Positions 44,653 through 58,074 are shown, numbered from the stretch's first letter. The stretch is 64,000 bases of DNA from Dallia pectoralis (GCA_029465975.1 CM055737.1:19865502-19929501), one strand, 5' to 3'. A program made the numbers and translations. The notes: generated by a model from the letters alone, not told the origin.

Positions 44653-44770
44653 GCTTACAACACTAGATATTCCTAGGTGGTCTCCCATCCAAGTACTAAC
44701 CAAGCCCAACCCTGCTTAGCTTCCGACATCAGACGAGATCAGGCGTTTTCAGGGTGGTGTGGCCGTAAGC
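44653..44770 (-). rRNA. 5S rRNA, full length
   Basis: 118 nt; twin of the copy at 42971, 1682 bp away. Confidence 0.85.
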
Positions 44771-46332
44771 TATTAGAAGAGTTGAAATTACAGCTGTTAT
44801 TGATTTCTTCACTGCATAATTAACTTTTTGATAGATTGTTTCTTCCCGCCAAGAAACTAACCAAATGCTTTCAACACTAGATATTTCCAGGCGGTCTCCC
44901 ATCCAAGTACTAACCAAGCCCGACCCTGCTTGGCTTCCGAGATCAGGCGAGATCGGGCGTTTTCAGGTGGTGTGGCCGTAGCTGTTAGAAAAGTTGAAAT
45001 TACAGCTCTTATTGATTTCTTCACTGCATAATTAACTTTTTGATTGTTTGTTTCTTCCCGCCAAGAAAATAACAAAATGCTTACAACACTAGATATTTCC
45101 AGGCGGTCTCCCATCCAAGTACTAACCAAGCCCGACCCTGTTTGGTTTCGAGATCAGGCGTTTTCAGGGTGGTGTGGCCGTAGGGTATTAGAACATTTGA
45201 AAATACAGCTGTTATTGATTTCTTCACCGCATAATTAACTTTTTGATTGATTGTTTCTTCCCGCCAAAGAAAAGAACAAAATGCTTACAACACTAGATAT
45301 TCCTAGGCGGTCTCCCATCCAAGTACTAACCAAGCCCGACCCTGCTTGGCTTCGAGATCAGACGAGATCGGGGCGTTTTCAGGGTGGTGAGGCCGTAAGC
45401 TATTAGAAAAGTTGAAATTACAGCTCTTATTGATTTCTTCACTGCATAATTCACTTTTTGATCGATTGTTTCTTCCCGCCATGAAAATAACAAAATGCTT
45501 ACAACACTAGATATTCCCAGGCGGTCTCCCATCCAAGTACTAACCAAGCCCAACCCTGCTTGCTACCGAGATCAGACGAGATCGGGCGTTTTCAGGAGTG
45601 GTGTGCCCATAAGCTATTAGAAGAGTTGAAATTACAGCTGTTATTGATTTCTTCACTGCATAATTAACTTTTTGATAGATTGTTTCTTCCCGCCAAGAAA
45701 ATAACAAAATGCTTACAACACTAGATATTCCTAGGCGTCGCCTATCCAAGTACTAACCAAGCCCGACCCTGCTTGGCTTCCGAGATCAGACGAGATCGGG
45801 CGTTTTCAGGAGTGGTGTGGCCGTAAGCGATAAGACAAGTTGAAATTACAGCTGTTATTGATTTCTTCACTGCATAATTAACTTTTTGATAGATTGTTTC
45901 TTCCCACCAAGAAAATAACAAAATGCTTACAACACTAGATATTCCTAGGCGGTCGCCTATCCAAGTACTAACCAAGCCCGACCCTGCTTGGCTTCCGAGA
46001 TCGGGCGTTTTCAGAGATGGTGTGGCCGTAAGCTATTAGAAAAGTTGAAATTACAGCTCTTATTGATTTCTTCACTGCATAATTCACTTTTTGATTGATT
46101 GTTTCTTCCCGCCATGAAAATAACAAAATGCTTACAACACTATATATTCCTAGGCGGTCTCCCATCCAAGTACTAACCAAGCCCGACCATGTTTGGCTTC
46201 GAGATCAGGCGTTTTCAGGGTGGTGTGGCCGTAGGGTATTAGAACATTTGAAAATACAGCTGTTATTGATTTCTTCACTGCATAATTAACTTTTTGATTG
46301 ATTGTTTCTTCCCGCCAAGAAAATAACATAAT

Positions 46333-46450
46333 GCTTACAACACAACATATTTCCAGGCGGTCTCCCATCCAAGTACTAACCAAGCCCAACCCTGCTTGGC
46401 TTCCGAGATCAGACGAGATCGGGCGTTTTCAGGGTAGTGTGGCCGTAAGC
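46333..46450 (-). rRNA. 5S rRNA, full length
   Basis: 118 nt; A97G and G99A; CACAACATAT (plus strand) replaces CACTAGATAT, removing two helix V pairs. Confidence 0.8.
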
Positions 46451-46545
46451 AATTAGACAAGTTGAAATTACAGCTCTTATTGATTTCTTCACTGCATAAT
46501 TCACTTTTGATCGATTGTTTCTTCCCGCCATGAAAATAACAAAAT

Positions 46546-46663
46546 GCTTACAACACTAGATATTCCCAGGCGGTCTCCCATCCAAGTACTAACCAAGCCC
46601 AGCCCTGCTTGGCTACCGAGATCAGACGAGATCGGGCGTTTTCAGGGTGGTGTGCCCGTAAGC
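46546..46663 (-). rRNA. 5S rRNA, full length
   Basis: 118 nt; A97G; changes at CCAGCCC, GGCTACC and GTGCCCG (plus strand). Confidence 0.82.
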
Positions 46664-49600
46664 TATTAGAAGAGTTGAAATTACAGCTGTTATTGATTTC
46701 TTCACTGCATAATTAACTTTTTGATAGATTGTTTCTTCCCGCCAAGAAAATAACAAAATGCTTACAACACTAGATATTCCTAGGCGGTCGCCTATCCAAG
46801 TACTAACCAAGCCCGACCCTGCTTGGCTTCGAGATCAGACGAGATCGGGCGTTTTCAGGGTGGTGTGGCCGTAGCGATAAGACAAGTTGAAATTACAGCT
46901 GTTATTGATTTCTTCACTGCATAATTAACTTTTTGATAGATTGTTTCTTCCCACCAAGAAAATAACAAAATGCTTACAACACTAGATATTCCTAGGCGGT
47001 CGCCTATCCAAGTACTAACCAAGCCCGACCCTGCTTGGCTTCGAGATCGGGCGTTTTCAGGGTGGTGTGGCCGTAAGCTATTAGAAAAGTTGAAATTACA
47101 GCTCTTATTGATTTCTTCACTGCATAATTCACTTTTTGATTGATTGTTTCTTCCCGCCATGAAAATAACAAAATGCTTACAACACTATATATTCCTAGGC
47201 GGTCTCCCATCCAAGTACTAACCAAGCCCGACCATGTTTGGCTTCGAGATCAGGGCGTTTTCAGGGTGGTGTGGCCGTAGGGTATTAGAACATTTGAAAA
47301 TACAGCTGTTATTGATTTCTTCACTGCATAATTAACTTTTTGATTGATTGTTTCTTCCCGCCATGAAAATAACAAAATGCTTACAACACTAGATATTCCT
47401 AGGCGGTCTCCCATCCAAGTACTAACCAAGCCCAACCCTGCTTGGCTTCGAGATCAGACAAGATCAGGCGTTTTCAGGGTGGTGTGGCCGTAAGCTATTA
47501 GAAAAGTTGAAATTACAGCTCTTATTGATTTCTTCACTGCATAATTAACTTTTTGATTGTTTGTTTCTTCCCGCCAAGAAAATAACAAAATGCTTACAAC
47601 ACTAGATATTTCCAGGCGGTCTCCCATCCAAGTACTAACCAAGCCCGACCCTGTTTGGTTTCCGAGATCAGGCGTTTTCAGGGTGGTGTGGCCGTAGGGT
47701 ATTAGAACATTTGAAAATACAGCTGTTATTGATTTCTTTACTGCATAATTAACTTTTTGATTGATTGTTTCTTCCCGCCAAGAAAATAACAAAATGCTTA
47801 CAACACTAGATATTCCCAGGCGGTCTCCCATCCAAGTACTAACCAACCCCAACCCTGCTTGGCTTCGAGATCAGACGAGATCGGGCATTTTCAGGTGGTG
47901 TGGCCGTAAGCTATTAGAAGAGTTGAAATTACAGCTGTTATTGATTTCTTCACTGCATAATTAACTTTTTGATTGATTGTTTCTTCCCGCCATGAAAATA
48001 ACAAAATGCTTACAACACTAGATATTCCCAGGCGGTCTCCCATCCAAGTACTAACCAAGCCCAACCCTGCTTGGCTTCGAGATCAGACGAGATCGGGCGT
48101 TTTCAGGGTGGTGTGGCCGTAAGCTATTAGAAGAGTTGAAATTACAGCTGTTATTGATTTCTTCACTGCATAATTAACTTTTTGATAGATTGTTTCTTCC
48201 CGCCAAGAAAATAACAAAATGCTTACAACACTATATATTCCTAGGCGGTCTCCCATCCAAGTACTAACCAAGCCCGACCATGTTTGGCTTGCGAGATTGG
48301 GCGTTTTCAGGGTGGTGTGGCCGTAAGCTATTAGAAGAGTTGAAATTACAGCTGTTATTGATTTCTTCACTGCATAATTAACTTTTTGATAGATTGTTTC
48401 TTCCCGCCAAGAAACTAACAAAATGCTTACAACACTAGATATTCCTAGGCGGTCGCCTATCCAAGTACTAACCAAGCCCGACCCTGCTTGGCTTCGAGAT
48501 CAGACGAGATCGGGCGATTTCAGGGTGGTGTGGCCGTAAGCGATAAGACAAGTTGAAATTACAGCTCTTATTGATTTCTCCACTGCATAATTAACTTTTT
48601 GATTGATTGTTTCTTCCCGCCATGAAAATAACAAAATGCTTACAACACTAGATATTCCTAGGCGGTCTCCCATCCAAGTACTAACCAAGCCCGACCCTGT
48701 TTGGTTTCCGAGATCAGGCGTTTTCAGGGTGGTGTGGCCGTAGGGTATTAGAACATTTGAAAATACAGCTGTTATTGATTTCTTCACTGCATAATTAACT
48801 TTTTGATTGATTGTTTCTTCCCGCCAAGAAAATAACAAAATGCTTACAACACTAGATATTCCTAGGCGGTCTCCCATCCAAGTACTAACCAAGCCCGACC
48901 CTGTTTGGTTTCCGAGATCAGGCGTTTTCAGGGTGGTGTGGCCGTAGGGTATTAGAACATTTGAAAATACAGCTGTTATTGATTTCTTCACTGCATAATT
49001 AACTTTTTGATTGATTGTTTCTTCCCGCCAAGAAAATAACAAAATGCTTACAACACTAGATATTCCTAGGCGGTTTCCCATCCAAGTACTAACCAAGCCC
49101 GACCCTGCTTGGCTTCCGAGATCAGACGAGATCGGGCGTTTTCAGGTGGTGTGGCCGTAAGCTATTAGAAAGTTTAAATTACAGCTCTTATTGATTTCTT
49201 CACGCCAAGAAAATAACAAAATGCTTACAACACTATATATTCCCAGGCGGTCTCCCATCCAAGTACTAACCAAGCCCGACCCTGTTTGGTTTCCGAGATC
49301 AGGCGTTTTCAGGGTGGTGTGGCCGTAGGGTATTAGAACATTTGAAAATACAGCTGTTATTGATTTCTTCACTGCATAATTAACTTTTTGATTGATTGTT
49401 TCTTCCCGCCAAGAAAATAACAAAATGCTTACAACACTAGATATTCCTAGGCGGTCTCCCATCCAAGTACTAACCAAGCCCGACCCTGTTTGGTTTCTGA
49501 GATCAGGCGTTTTCAGGGTGGTGTGGCCGTAGGGTATTAGAACATTTGAAAATACAGCTGTTATTGATTTCTTCACTGCATAATTAACTTTTTGATTGAT

Positions 49601-50241
49601 TGTTTCTTCCCGCCAAGAAAATAACATAATGCTTACAACACTAGATATTTCCAGGCGGTCTCCCATCCAAGTACTAACCAAGCCCAACCCTGCTTGGCTT
49701 CCGAGATCAGACGAGATCAGGCGTTTTCAGGGTGGTGTGGCCGTAAGCTATTAGAAAAGTTGAAATTACAGCTCTTATTGATTTCTTCACTGCATAATTA
49801 ACTTTATGATTGATTGTTTCTTCCCGCCATGAAAATAACGAAATGCTTACAACACTAGATATTACTAGGCGGTCTCCCATCCAAGTACTAACCAAGCCCG
49901 ACCCTGTTTGGCTTCCGAGATCGGGTGTTGTGGCCGTAAGCTATTAGAAAAGTTGAAATTACAGCTCTTATTGATTTCTTCACTGCATAATTAACTTTTT
50001 GATTGTTTGTTTCTTCCCGCCAAGAAAATAACAAAATGCTTACAACACTAGATATTCCCAGCTGGTCTCCCATCCAAGTACTAACCAAGCCCGACCCTGT
50101 TTGGTTTCCGAGATCAGGCATTTTCAGGGTGGTGTGGCCGTAGGGTATTAGAACATTTGAAAATACAGCTGTTATTGATTTCTTCACTGCATAATTAACT
50201 TTTTGATTGATTGTTTCTTCCCGCCAAGAAAATAACAAAAT

Positions 50242-50359
50242 GCTTACAACACTAGATTTTACTAGGCGGTCTCCCATCCAAGTACTAACCAAGCCCGACC
50301 CTGCTTGGCTTCCGAGATCAGACGAGATCGGGCGTTTTCAGGGTGGTGTGGCCGTAAGC
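50242..50359 (-). rRNA. 5S rRNA, full length
   Basis: 118 nt; C63, G99T and T102A, the trio also seen at 11737 on the other strand. Confidence 0.9.
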
Positions 50360-51067
50360 TATTAGAAAAGTTGAAATTACAGCTGTTATTGATTTCTTCA
50401 CTGCATAATTAACTTTTTGATTGATTGTTTCTTCCCGCCATGAAAATAACAAAATGCTTACAACACTAGATATTACTAGGCGGTCTCCCATCCAAGTACT
50501 AACCAAGCCCGACCCTGTTTGGTTTCTGAGATCAGGCGTTTTCAGGGTGGTGTGGCCGTAGGGTATTAGAACATTTGAAAATAAAGCTGTTATTGATTTC
50601 TTCACTGCATAATTGACTTTTGGATTGATTGTTTCTTCCCGCCATGAAAATAACAAAATGCTTACAACACTAGATATTACTAGGCGGTCTCCCATCCAAG
50701 TACTAACCAAGCCCGACCCGGTTTGGTTTCCGAGATCAGGCGTTTTCAGGGTGGTGTGGCCGTAGGGTATTAGAACATTTGAAAATACAGCTGTTATTGA
50801 TTTCTTCACTGCATAATTAACTTTTTGATTGATTGTTTCTTCCCGCCAAGAAAATAACAAAATGCTTACAACACTAGATATTCCTAGGCGGTCTCCCATC
50901 CAAGTACTAACCAAGCCCGACCATGTTTGGCTTCCAAGATCGGGCGATTTCAGGGTGGTGTGGACGTAAGCGATAAGCCAAGTTGAAATTACAGCTCTTA
51001 TTGATTTCTCCACTGCATAATTAACTTTTTGATTGATTGTTTCTTCCCGCCATGAAAATAACAAAAT

Positions 51068-51185
51068 GCTTACAACACTAGATATTCCTAGGCGGTCTCC
51101 CATCCAAGTACTAACCAAGCCCAACCCTGCTTGGCTTCCGAGATCAGACGAGATCGGGCGTTTTCAGGGTGGTGTGGCCGTAAGC
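51068..51185 (-). rRNA. 5S rRNA, full length
   Basis: 118 nt, consensus (T63). Confidence 0.94.
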
Positions 51186-52504
51186 TATTAGAAAAGTTGA
51201 AATTACAGCTCTTATTGAGTTCTTCACTGCATAATTAACTTTATGATTGATTGTTTCTTCCCGCCATGAAAATAACGAAATGCTTACAACACTAGATATT
51301 CCCAGGCGGTCTCCCATCCAAGTACTAACCAAGCCCGACCCTGTTTGGCTTCCGAGATCGGGCGTTTTCAGGGTGTTGTGGCCGTAAGCTATTAGAAAAG
51401 TTGAAATTACAGCTCTTATTGATTTCTTCACTGCATAATTAACTTTTTGATTGATTGTTTCTTCCCGCCAAGAAAATAACAAAATGCTTACAACACTAGA
51501 TATTTCCAGGCGGTCTCCCATCCAAGTACTAACCAAGCCCGACCCGGTTTGGTTTCCGAGATCAGGCGTTTTCAGGGTGGTGTGGCCGTAGGGTATTAGA
51601 ACATTTGAAAATAAAGCTGTTATTGATTTCTTCACTGCATAATTAACTTTTTGATTGATTGTTTCTTCCCGCCATGAAAATAACAAAATGCTTACAACAC
51701 TAGATATTACTAGGCGGTCTCCCATCCAAGTACTAACCAAGCCCGACCCTGTTTGGCTTCCGAGATCGGGCGTTTTCAGGGTGTTGTGGCCGTAAGCTAT
51801 TAGAAAAGTTGAAATTACAGCTCTTATTGATTTCTTCACTGCATAATTAACTTTTTGATTGATTGTTTCTTCCCGCCATGAAAATAACAAAATGCTTACA
51901 ACACTAGATTTTACTAGGCGGTCTCCCATCCAAGTACTAACCAAGCCCGACCCTGTTTGGTTTCCGAGATCAGGCGTTTTCAGGGTGGTGTGGCCGTAGG
52001 GTATTAGAACATTTGAAAATAAAGCTGTTATTGATTTCTTCACTGCATAATTAACTTTTTGATTGATTGTTTCTTCCCGCCATGAAAATAACAAAATGCT
52101 TACAACACTAGATATTACTAGGCGGTCTCCCATCCAAGTACTAACCAAGCCCGACCTTGTTTGGCTTCCGAGATCGGGCGTTTTCAGGGTGTTGTGGCCG
52201 TAAGCTATTAGAAAAGTTGAAATTACAGCTCTTATTGATTTCTTCACAGCATAATTAATTTTTGATTGTTTGTTTCTTCCCGCCAAGAAAATAACAAAAT
52301 GCTTACAACACTAGATATTTCCAGGCGGTCTCCCATCCAAGTACTAACCAAGCCCGACCCTGTTTGGTTTCCGAGATCAGGCGTTTTCAGGGTGGTGTGG
52401 CCGTAGGGTATTAGAACATTTGAAAATACAGCTGTTATTGATTTCTTCACTGCATAATTAACTTTTTGATTGATTGTTTCTTCCCGCCATGAAAATAACA
52501 AAAT

Positions 52505-52622
52505 GCTTACAACACTAGATATTCCTAGGCGGTCTCCCATCCAAGTACTAACCAAGCCCAACCCTGCTTGGCTTCCGAGATCAGACGAGATCGGGCATTT
52601 TCAGGGTGGTGTGGCCGTAAGC
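52505..52622 (-). rRNA. 5S rRNA, full length
   Basis: 118 nt; T63, C26T. Confidence 0.92.
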
Positions 52623-52718
52623 TATTAGAAGAGTTGAAATTACAGCTGTTATTGATTTCTTCACTGCATAATTAACTTTTTGATAGATTGTTTCTTCCCG
52701 CCAAGAAAATAAGAAAAT

Positions 52719-52836
52719 GCTTACAACACTAGATATTCCTAGGCGGTCGCCTATCCAAGTACTAACCAAGCCCGACCCTGCTTGGCTTCCGAGATCAGAC
52801 GAGATCGGGCGTTTTCAGGGTGGTGTGGCCGTAAGC
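52719..52836 (-). rRNA. 5S rRNA, full length, box C variant
   Basis: 118 nt; C63, G85A and A88C. Confidence 0.88.
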
Positions 52837-53342
52837 TATTAGAAAAGTTGAAATTACAGCTCTTATTGATTTCTTCACTGCATAATTAACTTTTTGATTG
52901 ATTGTTTCTTCCCGCCAAGAAAATAACAAAATGCTTACAACACTAGATATTTCCTAGGCGGTCTCCCATCCAAGTACTAACCAAGCCCGACCCTGTTTGG
53001 TTTCCGAGATCAGGCGTTTTTCAGGGTGGTGTGGCCGTAGGGTATTAGAACATTTGAAATTACAGCTGTTATTGATTTCTTCACTGCATAATTAACTTTT
53101 TGATTGATTGTTTCTTCCCGCCAAGAAAATAACAAAATGCTTACAACACTAGATATTCCTAGGCGGTCTCCCATCCAAGTACTAACCAAGCCCGACCCTG
53201 TTTGGTTTCCGAGATCAGGCGTTTTCAGGGTGGTGTGGCCGTAGGGTATTAGAACATTTGAAAATACAGCTGTTATTGATTTCTTCACTGCATAATTAAC
53301 TTTTTGATTGATTGTTTCTTCCCGCCAAGAAAATAACAAAAT

Positions 53343-53460
53343 GCTTACAACACTAGATATTCCTAGGCGGTCTCCCATCCAAGTACTAACCAAGCCCGAC
53401 CCTGCTTGGCTTCCGAGATCAGACGAGATCGGGCGTTTTCAGGGTGGTGAGGCCGTAAGC
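53343..53460 (-). rRNA. 5S rRNA, full length
   Basis: 118 nt; C63, A11T. Confidence 0.92.
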
Positions 53461-53556
53461 TATTAGAAAAGTTGAAATTACAGCTCTTATTGATTTCTTC
53501 ACTGCATAATTAACTTTTTGATTGATTGTTTCTTCCCGCCAAGAAAATAACAAAAT

Positions 53557-53674
53557 GCTTACAACACTAGATATTCCCAGGCGGTCTCCCATCCAAGTAC
53601 TAACCAAGCCCAACCCTGCTTGGCTTCCGAGATCAGACGAGATCGGGCGTTTTCAGGGTGGTGTGGCCGTAAGC
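53557..53674 (-). rRNA. 5S rRNA, full length
   Basis: 118 nt; T63, A97G. Confidence 0.93.
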
Positions 53675-53770
53675 TATTAGAAAAGTTGAAATTACAGCTG
53701 TTATTGATTTCTTCACTGCATAATTAACTTTTTGATTGATTGTTTCTTCCCGCCATGAAAATAACAAAAT

Positions 53771-53888
53771 GCTTACAACACTAGATATTCCCAGGCGGTC
53801 TCCCATCCAAGTACTAACCAAGCCCAACCCTGCTTGGCTTCCGAGATCAGACGAGATCGGGCGTTTTCAGGGTGGTGTGGCCGTAAGC
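53771..53888 (-). rRNA. 5S rRNA, full length
   Basis: 118 nt; T63, A97G; third full-length gene in a row at exact 214-bp spacing. Confidence 0.93.
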
Positions 53889-54398
53889 TATTAGAAGAGT
53901 TGAAATTACAGCTCTTATTGATTTCTTCACTGCATAATTAACTTTTTGATTGATTGTTTCTTCCCGCCAAGAAAATAACAAAATGCTTACAACACTAGAT
54001 ATTTCCTAGGCGGTCTCCCATCCAAGTACTAACCAAGCCCGACCCTGTTTGGCTTCCGAGATCGAGATCGGGCGTTTTCAGGGTGGTGTGGCCGTAAGCT
54101 ATTAGAAGAGTTGAAATTACAGCTGTTATTGATTTCTTCACTGCATAATTAACTTTTTGATTGATTGTTTCTTCCCGCCAAGAAAATAACAAAATGCTTA
54201 CAACACTAGATATTCCTAGGCGGTCTCCCATCCAAGTACTAACCAAGCCCGACCCTGCTTGGCTTCCGAGATCAGACGTTTTCAGGGTGGTGTGGCCGTA
54301 AGCTATTAGAAAAGTTGAAATTACAGCTCTTATTGATTTCTTCACTGCATAATTAACTTTTTGATTGATTGTTTCTTCCCGCCAAGAAAATAACAAAT

Positions 54399-54516
54399 GC
54401 TTACAACACTAGATATTCCTAGGCGGTCTCCCATCCAAGTACTAACCAAGCCCGACCCTGCTTGGCTTCCGAGATCAGACGAGATCGGGCGTTTTCAGGG
54501 TGGTGTGGCCGTAAGC
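54399..54516 (-). rRNA. 5S rRNA, full length
   Basis: 118 nt; C63. Confidence 0.93.
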
Positions 54517-54816
54517 TATTAGAAGAGTTGAAATTACAGCTGTTATTGATTTCTTCACTGCATAATTAACTTTTTGATAGATTGTTTCTTCCCACCAAGA
54601 AAATAACAAAATGCTTACAACACTAGATATTCCTAGGCGGTCTCCCATCCAAGTACTAACCAAGCCCGACCCTGCTTGGCTTCCGAGATCGGGCGTTTTC
54701 AGGGTGGTGTGGCCGTAAGCGATAAGACAAGTTGAAATTACAGCTCTTATTGATTTCTTCACTGCATAATTAACTTTTTGATTGATTGTTTCTTCCCGCC
54801 AAGAAAATAACAAAAT

Positions 54817-54934
54817 GCTTACAACACTAGATATTCCTAGGCGGTCTCCCATCCAAGTACTAACCAAGCCCAACCCTGCTTGGCTTCCGAGATCAGACGA
54901 GATCGGGCGTTTTCAGGGTGGTGTGGCCGTAAGC
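54817..54934 (-). rRNA. 5S rRNA, full length
   Basis: 118 nt, consensus; 418 bp from the previous copy. Confidence 0.94.
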
Positions 54935-55241
54935 TATTAGAAGAGTTGAAATTACAGCTGTTATTGATTTCTTCACTGCATAATTAACTTTTTGATTGAT
55001 TGTTTCTTCCCGCCAAGAAAATAACAAAATGCTTACAACACTAGATATTCCTAGGCGGTCTCCCATCCAAGTACTAACCAAGCCCGACCATGTTTGGCTT
55101 CCGAGATCAGGGATCGGGCGTTTTCAGGGTGGTGTGGCCGTAAGCTATTAGAAGAGTTGAAATTACAGCTGTTATTGATTTCTTCACTGCATAATTAACT
55201 TTTTGATTGATTGTTTCTTCCCGCCAAGAAAATAACAAAAT

Positions 55242-55359
55242 GCTTACAACACTAGATATTCCCAGGCGGTCTCCCATCCAAGTACTAACCAAGCCCGACC
55301 CTGCTTGGCTTCCGAGATCAGACGAGATCGGGCGTTTTCAGGGTGGTGTGGCCGTAAGC
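55242..55359 (-). rRNA. 5S rRNA, full length
   Basis: 118 nt; C63, A97G. Confidence 0.93.
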
Positions 55360-55658
55360 TATTAGAAGAGTTGAAATTACAGCTGTTATTGATTTCTTCA
55401 CTGCATAATTAACTTTTTGATAGATTGTTCCTTCCCACCAAGAAAATAACAAAATGCTTACAACACTAGATATTCCTAGGCGGTCTCCCATCCAAGTACT
55501 AACCAAGCCCGACCCTGCTTGGCTTCCGAGATCGGGCGTTTTCAGGGTGGTGTGGCCGTAAGCTATAAGAAAGTTGAAATTACAGCTCTTATTGATTTCT
55601 TCACTGCATAATTAACTTTTTGATTGATTGTTTCTTCCCGCCATGAAAATAACAAAAT

Positions 55659-55776
55659 GCTTACAACACTAGATATTCCTAGGCGGTCTCCCATCCAAGT
55701 ACTAACCAAGCCCAACCCTGCTTGGCTTCCGAGATCAGACGAGATCGGGCGTTTTCAGGGTGGTGTGGCCGTAAGC
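55659..55776 (-). rRNA. 5S rRNA, full length
   Basis: 118 nt, consensus. Confidence 0.94.
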
Positions 55777-56072
55777 TATTAGAAAAGTTGAAATTACAGC
55801 TCTTATTGATTTCTTTACTGCATAATTTTTTTGATTGATTGTTTCTTCCCGCCAAGAAAATAACAAAATGCTTACAACACTAGATATTTCCAGGCGGTCT
55901 CCCATCCAAGTACTAACCAAGCCCGACCCTGTTTGGTTTCCGAGATCAGGCGTTTTCAGGGTGGTGTGGCCGTAGCTATTAGAACATTTGAAAATACAGC
56001 TGTTATTGATTTCTTCACTGCATAATTAACTTTTTGATTGATTGTTTCTTCCCGCCAAGAAAATAACAAAAT

Positions 56073-56190
56073 GCTTACAACACTAGATATTCCTAGGCGG
56101 TCTCCCATCCAAGTACTAACCAAGCCCAACCCTGCTTGGCTTCCGAGATCAGACGAGATCGGGCGTTTTCAGGGTGGTGTGGCCGTAAGC
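56073..56190 (-). rRNA. 5S rRNA, full length
   Basis: 118 nt, consensus. Confidence 0.94.
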
Positions 56191-56286
56191 TATTAGAAGA
56201 GTTGAAATTACAGCTGTTATTGATTTCTTCACTGCATAATTAACTTTTTGATTGATTGTTTCTTCCCGCCAAGAAAATAACAAAAT

Positions 56287-56404
56287 GCTTACAACACTAG
56301 ATATTCCTAGGCGGTCTCCCATCCAAGTACTAACCAAGCCCGACCCTGCTTGGCTTCCGAGATCAGACGAGATCGGGCGTTTTCAGGGTGGTGTGGCCGT
56401 AAGC
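56287..56404 (-). rRNA. 5S rRNA, full length
   Basis: 118 nt; C63; adjacent to the previous copy at 214 bp. Confidence 0.93.
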
Positions 56405-56906
56405 TATTAGAAGAGTTGAAATTACAGCTGTTATTGATTTCTTCACTGCATAATTAACTTTTTGATTGATTGTTTCTTCCCGCCAAGAAAATAACAAAAT
56501 GCTTACAACACTATATATTCCTAGGCGGTCTCCCATCCAAGTACTAACCAAGCCCGACCATGTTTGGCTTCCGAGATCGGGCGTTTTCAGGGTGGTGTGG
56601 CCGTAAGCTATTAGAAAGTTGAAATTACAGCTGTTATTGATTTCTTCACTGCATAATTAACTTTTTGATTGATTGTTTCTTCCCGCCAAGAAAATAACAA
56701 AATGCTTACAACACTAGATATTTCCAGGCGGTCTCCCATCCAAGTACTAACCAAGCCCGACCCTGTTTGGTTTCGAGATCAGGCGTTTTCAGGGTGGTGT
56801 GGCCGTAGGGTATTAGAACATTTGAAAATACAGCTGTTATTGATTTCTTCACTGCATAATTAACTTTTTGATTGATTGTTTCTTCCCGCCATGAAAATAA
56901 CAAAAT

Positions 56907-57024
56907 GCTTACAACACTAGATATTCCTAGGCGGTCTCCCATCCAAGTACTAACCAAGCCCAACCCTGCTTGGCTTCCGAGATCAGACGAGATCAGGCGT
57001 TTTCAGGGTGGTGTGGCCGTAAGC
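56907..57024 (-). rRNA. 5S rRNA, full length
   Basis: 118 nt; T63, C30T. Confidence 0.92.
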
Positions 57025-57325
57025 TATTAGAAAAGTTGAAATTACAGCTCTTATTGATTTCTTCACTGCATAATTAACTTTTTGATTGTTTGTTTCTTCC
57101 CGCCAAGAAAATAACAAAATGCTTACAACACTAGATATTTCCAGGCGGTCTCCCATCCAAGTACTAACCAAGCCCGACCCTGTTTGGTTTCCGAGATCAG
57201 GCGTTTTCAGGGTGGTGTGGCCGTAGGGCTATTAGAACAGTTGAAAATACAGCTGTTATTGATTTCTTCACTGCATAATTAACTTTTTGATTGATTGTTT
57301 CTTCCCGCCAAGAAAATAACAAAAT

Positions 57326-57443
57326 GCTTACAACACTAGATATTCCTAGGCGGTCTCCCATCCAAGTACTAACCAAGCCCGACCCTGCTTGGCTTCCGAG
57401 ATCAGACGAGATCGGGCGTTTTCAGGGTGGTGTGGCCGTAAGC
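57326..57443 (-). rRNA. 5S rRNA, full length
   Basis: 118 nt; C63. Confidence 0.93.
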
Positions 57444-57538
57444 TATTAGAAAGTTGAAATTACAGCTCTTATTGATTTCTTCACTGCATAATTAACTTTT
57501 TGATTGATTGTTTCTTCCCGCCAAGAAAATAACAAAAT

Positions 57539-57656
57539 GCTTACAACACTAGATATTCCCAGGCGGTCTCCCATCCAAGTACTAACCAAGCCCGACCCTG
57601 CTTGGCTTCCGAGATCAGACGAGATCGGGCATTTTCAGGGTGGTGTGGCCGTAAGC
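57539..57656 (-). rRNA. 5S rRNA, full length
   Basis: 118 nt; C63, A97G, C26T. Confidence 0.91.
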
Positions 57657-57956
57657 TATTAGAAGAGTTGAAATTACAGCTCTTATTGATTTCTTCACTG
57701 CATAATTAACTTTTTGATAGATTGTTTCTTCCCACCAAGAAAATAACAAAATGCTTACAACACTAGATATTCCTAGGCGGTCGCCTATCCAAGTACTAAC
57801 CAAGCCCGACCCTGCTTGGCTACCGAGATCGGGCGTTTTCAGGGTGGTGTGGCCGTAAGCGATAAGACAAGTTGAAATTACAGCTCTTATTGATTTCTTC
57901 ACTGCATAATTAACTTTTTGATTGATTGTTTCTTCCCGCCATGAAAATAACAAAAT

Positions 57957-58074
57957 GCTTACAACACTAGATATTCCTAGGCGGTCTCCCATCCAAGTAC
58001 TAACCAAGCCCAACCCTGCTTGGCTTCCGAGATCAGACGAGATCGGGCGTTTTCAGGGTGGTGTGGCCGTAAGC
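57957..58074 (-). rRNA. 5S rRNA, full length
   Basis: 118 nt, consensus. Confidence 0.94.

Larger units (their letters stand above)
32171..48500 (-). repeat. 5S rDNA tandem array, right arm, indel-rich part
   Basis: About 78 units, all on the minus strand. Most genes carry one- to several-base insertions or losses (for example extra A runs in ACAAAAAAAAAGC near 33733, TTTTTTCAGG near 37371, lost bases in GTAAGC). Full-length copies are a minority and are listed. Many units have the box C variant reading GATAGGCGACC and a spacer with AATCTATCAA. It is not clear how much is biological decay and how much is consensus error. No other genes are visible. Confidence 0.93.
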
